This document shows positions 8,852-15,830 of a stretch of 64,000 nt of DNA, in pieces. Below the pieces are notes generated by a model. That model was not told the DNA's origin, did no database searches, and was given only the letters and a program-made list of their open reading frames with translations. Origin of the DNA: Mesorhizobium sp. (lineage in GTDB: Bacteria; Pseudomonadota; Alphaproteobacteria; Rhizobiales; Rhizobiaceae); assembly GCF_005063415.1 (NCBI RefSeq), contig NZ_SUEG01000005.1:1-64000 (forward strand), given 5' to 3'. The translations under genes were made by a program, and so were the position numbers. How positions within the stretch are numbered: the first letter of the stretch is position 1; the number at the start of each line of letters is the position of its first letter.

Positions 8852-9834
8852 TAAAAAGCTATGGCCGCGTCGAGCCCGGAAAGCGGCCTGACGCCGGCGA
8901 GCAATGCCTTCGCCTCAGCCTCGTCGCGCTTCATCTGGGCGACCAGCGCGTCAAGCCCGTCGAACTTCACCTCCGAACGCAGGTAGCCGAAAAAGGACAC
9001 GGCACAAATCTCGCCGTAGAGGTCGCCGGAAAAGTCGAAGACGAAGGTCTCCAGCAGCGGCGCGCCATTGTCATCGACGGTCGGCCGGCGGCCGAAGCTG
9101 GCGACGCCATCATGAAGCGAACCGTCGGCGCGGCGGAAGCGGACGGCATAAATCCCTTCCTTAAGGGTGGCTTCCGGCGAAAGCCTCATGTTTGCGGTCG
9201 GAAAGCCGAGCGTCCGGCCGAGCTGCTGGCCGCCGATCACCTCCGCCTCGACGGTGAAACGGTAGCCGAGCAGGCCGGCGGCCTCGGCCACATTGCCCTC
9301 GCACAGCAGCGTGCGTATGCGGCTCGACGACACCACCTCGGCGCTTTCGTCGCGAAACGCATCGACCAGCGTGACGCCAAAGCCGTGGCGCTCGCCGGCA
9401 GCCATCAGATAGGCCGGGCCGCCTTGGCGGTCCTTGCCGAAATGGAAATCGAAGCCGGTGACGGCGTGGCTTATGCCGAGGTTGCGCTCGAGCACGCCGG
9501 TGACGAAAGCCTCCGCCGACAAGGAGGCGAACTCGCGTGTGAACGGCTGCTCGACCAGCGCCGCAAAGCCCAGATGCGACAACAGCCGCGCCTTCATCGG
9601 CGGCGGCGTCAGCACGAACAGCGGCATGTCCGGCCTGAACACCTTTCGCGGATGCGGCACGAAGGTCAGCACCAGGGCAGGTACGCCGCGACGCTCCGCT
9701 TCGGCGTGCGCGCGTTCGAGCACCGCCTGGTGGCCGCGGTGGACGCCGTCGAAATTGCCGATCGCCACCACGCCGCCGCGCAGATGGGCCGGCAGCGGTG
9801 CGGTTGCGGAAATGCGTTCGAACATTGCCGTCAT
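8851..9834 (-). CDS. ribF: Bifunctional riboflavin kinase/FAD synthetase RibF
   Basis: The 327-residue cytoplasmic enzyme phosphorylates riboflavin to FMN and adenylates FMN to FAD. The N-terminal nucleotidyltransferase domain shows AIGNFDGVHRGHQ (HIGH-like motif), VTGFDFHFGKDRQGG and SSSRIRTLL. The C-terminal flavokinase domain shows RTLGFPTANM, GIYAVRF, SFGRRPTVDD and ETFVFDFSGDLYG. Length is normal. The stop codon overlaps the palindromic repeat. It follows the HAD hydrolase gene on the same strand with an 8-base gap, so the two are probably co-transcribed. Confidence 0.96.
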   Translation of the reverse strand: MTAMFERISATAPLPAHLRGGVVAIGNFDGVHRGHQAVLERAHAEAERRGVPALVLTFVPHPRKVFRPDMPLFVLTPPPMKARLLSHLGFAALVEQPFTREFASLSAEAFVTGVLERNLGISHAVTGFDFHFGKDRQGGPAYLMAAGERHGFGVTLVDAFRDESAEVVSSSRIRTLLCEGNVAEAAGLLGYRFTVEAEVIGGQQLGRTLGFPTANMRLSPEATLKEGIYAVRFRRADGSLHDGVASFGRRPTVDDNGAPLLETFVFDFSGDLYGEICAVSFFGYLRSEVKFDGLDALVAQMKRDEAEAKALLAGVRPLSGLDAAIAF

Positions 9835-9842
9835 GGCTTAAC

Positions 9843-10703
9843 CTATTGCAGCCTGGGAATCACCGCGACCGGCCTGTAGCCGTATTTTTCCAGAAAGGCC
9901 GCGAGCCTGGCCGGATCCGGCTGCAGCGTCTCACCGTAATCGCGGGCGTGGATGCCGCCCGATACGTAGAGCACGTCGAAGCCATTGTCGGCCGCACCCT
10001 TGATGTCGGTCATCATGCCGTCACCGATGGCCAGAACTTGCGAACGCTCGACCGGGCGACCGAGAGTGAGGGCGACCTCCTTCATGGCGACGTCATAGAC
10101 CGGCGCGTAGGGTTTGCCGGCAATCAGCGTGCGTCCGCCAAGCTGTGCGTATTCGCGGGCCAAAGCGCCTGCGCACCAGATCATGCGTTCGCCGCGCTCG
10201 ACGACGATGTCGGGATTGGCGCAGATGAAGGGCAGGTTCCTGGCACGCAGCCGCCGCAGAAGATCGGCATAATCTTCCGGCTTCTCCACCTCGTCATCGA
10301 ACAGGCCGGTGCAGACCACGCCGGATGCTTCGAACTCCTCGACGAGTTCGACGTCCAGGCCCTCATAGAGCGTGAAATCCCGATCGGCGCCTATATGGAA
10401 GATCTTTCGCGGCCCTTCGGCGATCAGGTCGCGGGTAACGTCGCCGGACGTCACGACACGGTCGTAGGCGGCGGGAGGAACGCCGATGGCGTTCATCTGC
10501 GCCACCACATCGGCGCTGCGACGCGGCGAATTGGTGATCAGCACGACAGGTATTTTCGCCGCGCGAGCAGCGATCAGCGCGGCAGCCGCCGCGGGGAAAT
10601 GCCATTCGCCATTGTGCACCACGCCCCAGACGTCGCACAGGATGGCTGCATAGGCTCCCGACAGGTCTGCGAGCGAACCGATGATGTCGGGGGAATCCGC
10701 CAT
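9843..10703 (-). CDS. HAD-superfamily sugar-phosphatase-like hydrolase (TIGR01459 type)
   Basis: The 286-residue protein is a class IIA HAD phosphatase. It shows motif I AILCDVWGVVHNG (nucleophile DxW variant typical of this subfamily), motif II VVLITNSPR, the Lys of motif III in IAGKPYAPVYD, and motif IV AIGDGMMTDIKGA. The cap domain lies between motifs II and III. The exact substrate is unknown; relatives act on small phosphoesters. It is upstream of ribF by 8 bases, and this pairing suggests, without proving, a link to flavin or nucleotide phosphate turnover. Confidence 0.88.
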   Translation of the reverse strand: MADSPDIIGSLADLSGAYAAILCDVWGVVHNGEWHFPAAAAALIAARAAKIPVVLITNSPRRSADVVAQMNAIGVPPAAYDRVVTSGDVTRDLIAEGPRKIFHIGADRDFTLYEGLDVELVEEFEASGVVCTGLFDDEVEKPEDYADLLRRLRARNLPFICANPDIVVERGERMIWCAGALAREYAQLGGRTLIAGKPYAPVYDVAMKEVALTLGRPVERSQVLAIGDGMMTDIKGAADNGFDVLYVSGGIHARDYGETLQPDPARLAAFLEKYGYRPVAVIPRLQ

Positions 10704-10941
10704 GCCGTTGTCCCTGTATCATGATGGTTGCAAGGGCCGCGACCGACGGTCCGCCGCGACCGGTTGGGATTAACCGAAGCGCTTCACCCTGTCACCAGCT
10801 TTCGTTGTGTCCGCAAGATTGTCGCACGGGACACATCGTCGGCTGAAGGCGATGGGATTGGCGACTAAGGCAGGGGACCCAGCGCGCTGGCTCAAAGGCT
10901 CCTGCCCTCATGCCCTTGCGGGTGATGGAAGCGTGTGGTGA

Positions 10942-11598
10942 GTGTCCTCATCCGGAGATGCGCTCTTGCCTGAACCCGCCAACCACCTTGCCTTCGCGCT
11001 GGTCTGCCTCGGCATGGTGCTGACGCCCGGCCCGAACATGATCTATCTGATCTCGCGCTCGCTGTCGCAAGGGCCGAAGGCCGGGCTGATCTCGCTTGGC
11101 GGAGTGGCGCTCGGTTTTTTGTTTTACGTGCTGTCGGCGGCGTTCGGCATCACCGCGCTGCTGCTCGCCGTGCCCTTTGCCTATGACGTGCTGCGCCTTG
11201 CCGGCGCGCTCTATTTGCTGTGGCTCGCCTGGCAAGCGGTGAAGCCCGGCGGGCGCTCGCCCTTCCAGATCCGCGAACTGCCGAAAGACAGACCGCGCAA
11301 GCTGTTCGCCATGGGACTGATGACCAACCTGCTCAACCCGAAGGTGGCAGTGCTCTATCTGTCGCTGCTGCCGCAATTCATCAGCCCCGGCAAGGGCCAC
11401 GTGCTGTCGCAGCTTCTGGTGCTCGGTGCCACGCAGGTCGCGATCAGCCTGACCGTCAACGCCATCATCGCTGTGACGGCCGGCTCGATCGCCGTGTTCC
11501 TCGCCGGGCGGCCGCTATGGATGGTGATCCAGCGCTGGATGATGGGCACGGTGCTGACCGCGCTGGCCGTCAAGATGGGAACCGACGCGCAACGCTGA
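10942..11598 (+). CDS. LysE/RhtB-family amino-acid exporter
   Basis: The 218-residue inner-membrane protein has about six hydrophobic helices and the family signature VLTPGPNMIYLISRSLSQG near the N-terminus. GLMTNLLNPKVAVLYLSLLPQF follows further in. Both match LysE/RhtB exporters of amino acids or small metabolites. The start is uncertain: a GTG at 10942 gives 218 residues, and an in-frame TTG at 10966 would give a product starting at PEPANHLAF. The substrate cannot be predicted. Confidence 0.9.
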   Translation: MSSSGDALLPEPANHLAFALVCLGMVLTPGPNMIYLISRSLSQGPKAGLISLGGVALGFLFYVLSAAFGITALLLAVPFAYDVLRLAGALYLLWLAWQAVKPGGRSPFQIRELPKDRPRKLFAMGLMTNLLNPKVAVLYLSLLPQFISPGKGHVLSQLLVLGATQVAISLTVNAIIAVTAGSIAVFLAGRPLWMVIQRWMMGTVLTALAVKMGTDAQR

Positions 11599-11604
11599 TC
11601 GGTC

Positions 11605-12429
11605 CTACATCGGCCGCCTGACCTGCTGTGCCCGCTCCGGTTCGACCACCCTGCGGTAAAGATGCCAGGTCGCGTGGCCAAGGATGGGCATGACGACGGC
11701 AAGCCCGGCAAATAGCGGGATCGAGCCGATGACCAGGAGCACGGCGACCATCAGGCCCCACAGCGCCATCTGCAGCGGGTTTGTCATAACTGCGCGCGCC
11801 GACGTCTCGACTGCCGAGACCGCGCCGACGTCACGATCGAGCAACAGCGGAAAGGCGACGACAGTCGTCGCCAGCACGATCGCGGCGAAGGCGAACCCAG
11901 CCGCGTTGCCGAGCAGGATCAGCGTCCAGCCCTTGCTGGTCGTCAGCACCTCGCGAATAAAGCCGACGATAGAGGCCGGAGGCTGATTGCCGTACAGGCT
12001 GGTGTAGATCGATTGCGCGGTGAACAGCCAGAGCAGGAACAATACCACCAGCATGATACCGATGACCGCAATCGCGGGCAGCGCCGGGGAGTGGCGCACG
12101 TCGAGCGCATGCCACCAGGATGTATCCATGCCGAACTCGCGCCGGCGGCTGATTTCGTAAAGGCCGATAGCGGCGAACGGACCGACCAAAGCGAAGCCGG
12201 ACATCAGCGGATAGATGAGCTGGATGGCGTTCGAGCCCGACGTCCACTGCGTCAGGATCAGGCCGACCACCGGATAGATCAGGCACAGGAACACGTAGTG
12301 CGACGGCTTGGCCCAGAAATCCTCTACGCCGAGACGGAGCGCATCGAGCAGATCCTCGGTGCTGATGCGGCGCACCGTGGGCTGTACATGCATTCCACCT
12401 GCGTCCGCCATGACATGAAAGCCGGCCAT
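11605..12429 (-). CDS. DUF2189-family membrane protein
   Basis: The 274-residue integral membrane protein has six hydrophobic segments. It starts at the ATG at 12429, preceded by GGAGAAAGG. The region from PTVRRISTEDLLDALRLG through FWAKPSHY and YPVVGLIL matches the start of DUF2189 proteins. GHATWHLYRRVV near the C-terminus is also typical. Family function is unknown. It lies convergent with the LysE-type gene, with only 6 bases between stop codons. Confidence 0.82.
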   Translation of the reverse strand: MAGFHVMADAGGMHVQPTVRRISTEDLLDALRLGVEDFWAKPSHYVFLCLIYPVVGLILTQWTSGSNAIQLIYPLMSGFALVGPFAAIGLYEISRRREFGMDTSWWHALDVRHSPALPAIAVIGIMLVVLFLLWLFTAQSIYTSLYGNQPPASIVGFIREVLTTSKGWTLILLGNAAGFAFAAIVLATTVVAFPLLLDRDVGAVSAVETSARAVMTNPLQMALWGLMVAVLLVIGSIPLFAGLAVVMPILGHATWHLYRRVVEPERAQQVRRPM

Positions 12430-12572
12430 AACCTTTCTCCCGTGTGTCGGAGCGGTCACCGCCAGGATGGCCGCCCGCAGCTGGCACTTCAAGAACAGCG
12501 ATATGATAGCCGATCTCGGCACGCTTGTCGTCACCGCCCGACGCCGGGGCGCCGAGCGGCTGAACGAACAGA

Positions 12573-13277
12573 TTAGGCCGCGAAGCGATCGGTCACCTCG
12601 GCCAGCGGCACGTGACCGAGGCAAGCGCCGGACCCGGCGGGCTTTTCGCCAGCCTCGACAGCGAGCGCGTATCGCACGGCCGGATCGGCTTCGATGCGGC
12701 GGCGTAACGCCGCCAGCTTGGGATAAGCGGTGCCGTCGACCGCCTGGTGGAACTCCGCCCAGCGCGCCACGCCGATCAACGTGGTGTCGGCAAGCGTCAG
12801 CCGGCCGCCGACCAGAAAGTCCGTGTCGAGGATCATCGCCTCAAGCTGATCATGGCGGTTGGTAACGACCGTGCGGCCAAAGTCACGCAAGGTTGCCAGC
12901 AGCGCCGGATCGGCCGACTCCATTTCATATGCAGCCCAGAGCGGGGTGAAGGCGGCGGTGAAACCGGTGTTCACGAAAGCTGTCAACTGATGCATCCGGT
13001 CGGCTTCCGGCGAGCGGGGCTCGAAGCTGATACGGCGTTGCGTATCGCGGGCTTCGAGCCAGGCAGCGATCGCCATGGTCTCGGTGAGCACCCTGCCTTC
13101 GTCGGTGATCAACACCGGTGTTTCCTGGCGGCCGTTGATGCTGGCATAGGCATCGTTCTTCATTTCAGTGAGCATATCGACGCGACACAGGCGGTAGGGT
13201 TGTCCGACGCGTTCAAATGCAGCGACAAGCCCCATCGAACTTCCCAGCGGGAAGCCGTAAAGGAGAATAGGTTCCAT
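12573..13277 (-). CDS. Glutathione S-transferase family protein
   Basis: The 234-residue protein has a thioredoxin-like N-terminal domain (LLYGFPLGSSMGLVAAFE, then the ETPVLI cis-Pro motif and LTETMAIAAWLE binding Glu/Thr region). A C-terminal all-alpha domain carries the conserved LADTTLIGVARW Asp. It probably conjugates glutathione to, or dehalogenates or isomerises, an electrophile; the substrate is unknown. It is divergent from an HxlR regulator with 108 bases between starts, so that regulator is its likely controller. Confidence 0.87.
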   Translation of the reverse strand: MEPILLYGFPLGSSMGLVAAFERVGQPYRLCRVDMLTEMKNDAYASINGRQETPVLITDEGRVLTETMAIAAWLEARDTQRRISFEPRSPEADRMHQLTAFVNTGFTAAFTPLWAAYEMESADPALLATLRDFGRTVVTNRHDQLEAMILDTDFLVGGRLTLADTTLIGVARWAEFHQAVDGTAYPKLAALRRRIEADPAVRYALAVEAGEKPAGSGACLGHVPLAEVTDRFAA

Positions 13278-13307
13278 TTCTTTGTCTCTTCCATGATTTA
13301 GGGATTA

Positions 13308-13372
13308 CGCTGCGCAGCGAAACTTGACCCTAAACGCTGGTCGCCCCATGTAAATTACGCACTATTCTGTAA
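13308..13372. promoter_or_regulatory. Palindromes in the GST/hxlR divergent promoter region
   Basis: Two symmetric elements lie in the 108-base gap. CGCTGCGCAGCG at 13308-13319 is a perfect 12-bp palindrome. TTAC-N10-GTAA spans 13355-13372, just upstream of the hxlR start. A -35-like TTGACC (13324-13329) lies between them, pointing towards hxlR. HxlR regulators bind palindromes between divergent genes, so either could be the operator. This is inference from position and symmetry. Confidence 0.4.
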
Positions 13373-13385
13373 CCAGGTCCCCGTC

Positions 13386-13751
13386 ATGAAAGACGTCGTC
13401 TCACGCTGCCCGATCGAAGAGACCATGCGTGTGCTCAGCGGCCGCTGGCCCACCTTGCTGCTCTACTATCTCAAGGACGGGACCAAGCGCTTCAGCGATT
13501 TGAGGCGTGACAACCCAACCGTGTCGCACCGCATTCTGGCGCTCGAACTGCGCAAGCTGGAGGAAGCCGGGATTGTGCGGCGAACGGCGCATACCGGCTA
13601 TCCGCTACGCGTGGATTACGACCTCACGGAGCCCGGCCTCAAGCTTGTGCCGCTTATCGACGCCCTGAGCGACTGGTGGGCACATACCGAGCAAGATCGG
13701 GCCGGCCGGGCTACGTCGACGCCCGAAACGAATCTAGACACAGCCGCCTAG
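13386..13751 (+). CDS. HxlR-family winged-helix regulator
   Basis: The 121-residue DNA-binding protein shows the HxlR signature CPIEETMRVLSGRWPTLLLYYL, then KRFSDLRRDNPTVSHRILALELRKLEEAGIVRR (helix-turn-helix) and the beta-wing YPLRVDYDLTEPG. The N-terminal Cys (about residue 8) is the position used for thiol sensing of electrophiles or aldehydes in HypR/YodB relatives. With the divergent glutathione S-transferase, this suggests an electrophile-responsive switch. The effector is not known. Confidence 0.9.
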   Translation: MKDVVSRCPIEETMRVLSGRWPTLLLYYLKDGTKRFSDLRRDNPTVSHRILALELRKLEEAGIVRRTAHTGYPLRVDYDLTEPGLKLVPLIDALSDWWAHTEQDRAGRATSTPETNLDTAA

Positions 13752-14278
13752 CCGATTGTGAAAATCTGACGCTTGCCACCCGAGGCTGGACAGCCGCTTT
13801 GGGTCGGATCCGGGCCGAATACCGAAACGCACCGGCAGCGCCAGAAGCTTCATTGCCGAGCAGATACGCTAACGTCGCATTTTGGGCACGCAAGCGGACT
13901 GGCCGCTTTCAGGTCCTTGGATCATCGAGCCGGCCTCAGTTCGGATCTGCCGACGTTGCTTTCGACCGGTCCTGTGACCACCGCGGCTTCCACCGGATCG
14001 CCAGAAAAGCGAGGCAAGCGAAGGAAGGCAGCGTCAAGTTCGAGCCAGAGATTAAGAAGAACAGAGCCATCGCCGCATAGGCGTCTGCCTGCGTGGGTAT
14101 GGACGGATTTACTCATGCGCAATATGAATTATGAATGGAGATGAGGCCTGCCGTGGCGCTCACATTTTCGCCGAGTCGCTACGGCAGGTGACGCTCGTTC
14201 AATGACGCTGCGCAGGGCGGGTTTGGCCTTCTGGTCCAACGCCGCCGGCAGAAGTTTCGATATCAGGGGATCTGGTCA
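13752..14278. other. Intergenic region without recognisable gene
   Basis: This 527-base stretch contains several short open frames on both strands. None has a good ribosome site or family-like content. I see no RNA gene or clear terminator in it. It may be decayed coding sequence or regulatory DNA. Confidence 0.4.
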
Positions 14279-15118
14279 ATGACCGACAACAAGCCAGACG
14301 TTACCAAGGATTGGCAAGCGACGCAGGGCCAGAAGTCCTCCGCCACGCGTCTTCGCCTTTTCGCCGCACTCTCGTGGGTCGTCGCCATTGGTGGCGAGAT
14401 CTACGGAATTATGCTGCTTCGCCAGAACAAGTTCGACCAGGGACACCTGCCGCTGATCATCGGCCTTCTGGTCGGCATCGCGATTTTCGCAATCGCCGGC
14501 AACTTGCTGTGGAAGGCGGCCAACAGGCACGATCCGGCCCGCGCATCCGACGCGGCCAGGTTCTTCTTCCAAAACCAGCTCGGCGCAATCATCACGCTGA
14601 TTGCCTTCCTCCCACTGGTTTTCCTGATCCTCACCGACAAAAACATGGATCCGCGGACCAAGAAGATTGCCGGCGGCGTCGGCGCTGCGCTGGCTGTGCT
14701 CGCGACGGTTACGGGGATCAGTTTCAAACCCCCGTCGGTCGAACAGTACACTCAGGATATGAACGCGTGCGCAGCCCAGATCAAGTCGGGGCAGCCGACC
14801 ACCGCCTGTTCGCCCGATGTCGCCGCTCAGGCGCAGGCGATCGCGACGGACACCGCCGCGGTGGCGGCGGCGACGCGGGACGCGAGTCACCCCGCCGGTC
14901 AGGATGTCGTTTACTGGATCGCGCCCGAAAACGGAGCCGCGAAGTCCGCCGAGCCGCATGTTTTCCACCTCTGCGCAGGCGTGAGTCCGCTGAAGGACAA
15001 GACCGTGAATAGTGGCTCCGTGACGGAGGCCTATGCACAGAACGCCATTCGCATCACGAAGCAGATCGATATGGAACAGAAGCAGTGCGGGTTCACCGCC
15101 ACAACCAGCACCAACTGA
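14279..15118 (+). CDS. Hypothetical membrane protein with C-terminal extracytoplasmic domain
   Basis: The 279-residue protein starts at an ATG preceded by AGGGGATCTGGTCA. It has four hydrophobic segments at about residues 26-46, 58-78, 103-121 and 129-145. A roughly 130-residue soluble tail follows, with four cysteines (NACAAQ, TACSPD, HLCAG, KQCGF) that could form two disulfides if periplasmic. An Ala-rich helical stretch lies between the second and third. No family is recognised and no operon partner is adjacent. The frame is long, GC-biased in codon position 3 and intact, so it is a real gene of unknown function. Confidence 0.75.
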   Translation: MTDNKPDVTKDWQATQGQKSSATRLRLFAALSWVVAIGGEIYGIMLLRQNKFDQGHLPLIIGLLVGIAIFAIAGNLLWKAANRHDPARASDAARFFFQNQLGAIITLIAFLPLVFLILTDKNMDPRTKKIAGGVGAALAVLATVTGISFKPPSVEQYTQDMNACAAQIKSGQPTTACSPDVAAQAQAIATDTAAVAAATRDASHPAGQDVVYWIAPENGAAKSAEPHVFHLCAGVSPLKDKTVNSGSVTEAYAQNAIRITKQIDMEQKQCGFTATTSTN

Positions 15119-15267
15119 ACCCGCCTGCGCTCGCCCCCGCACTAGTGCCTTGGATCAGTGGGGCGCGTCAGCGGAGCTCGGCCCTTTTGTTGCGCTGCGG
15201 GTCGGCTTGCGCGAGATTCTAGTCCCCTGCCCGGCAAAAGCCATGATCACCGCTATGTCAGGCGGGC

Positions 15268-15786
15268 ATGACCATCGCGAGAATCGAAAATGATGAAGGC
15301 AAAGCTGGCCTAAGCAGGCGCATGCTGCTCAGGGCCGCCGGCCTTGCCGCCCTTGCAGGGCTCAGCGCCTGCGCAACCGCCGTGCTGCCTACCGGTGAAG
15401 GCGCCGGGATCTCTGCCTCGGCCACCGGCACGCTGGCCGGCATCCGCGCTTCAGCCGGTCTCGCGCCGCTTCTCCCAGATCCTCAGCTCGAACGGGCAGC
15501 CCTGCAGCAGGCCGGCTATATGGCGCGCGGCGGCCGAATGAACCACACCACCGGCTGGGGCAAGGACTTTGCCTCGCGCGTCAAAGACAATGGCATTGCC
15601 GGCGCGGCCGCCGAAAACATCGCCGAAGGCCGCTTCGACCAACAGAAGCTGTTCGATATCTGGGTGCATTCGCCAGGCCACCGCCGCAACATGCTCGACC
15701 CGCGCTTCACCCGCTTCGGCCTCGCCTATGTGCGCGACGGCCGCGACAGCACGCTTCGCTACTGGTGCCTTGTGCTCGGCAGATAA
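15268..15786 (+). CDS. CAP/SCP-domain secreted lipoprotein
   Basis: The 172-residue protein has an N-terminal targeting sequence with SRRMLLRAAGLAALAGLSAC. This combines a twin-arginine-like motif with a lipobox Cys. The rest is a bacterial CAP domain: ALQQAGYMARGGRMNH, GAAAENIAEG (catalytic-like Glu), IWVHSPGHRRNMLDPRFTRFG with the conserved His. CAP proteins are extracytoplasmic; their biochemical role in bacteria is mostly unknown. The gene stands alone, convergent with the large GGDEF/EAL gene. Confidence 0.88.
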   Translation: MTIARIENDEGKAGLSRRMLLRAAGLAALAGLSACATAVLPTGEGAGISASATGTLAGIRASAGLAPLLPDPQLERAALQQAGYMARGGRMNHTTGWGKDFASRVKDNGIAGAAAENIAEGRFDQQKLFDIWVHSPGHRRNMLDPRFTRFGLAYVRDGRDSTLRYWCLVLGR

Positions 15787-15830
15787 CTTCCGCCATTTGG
15801 TCGGCGGAAGCCTGCCGGGCGACCGATCCG

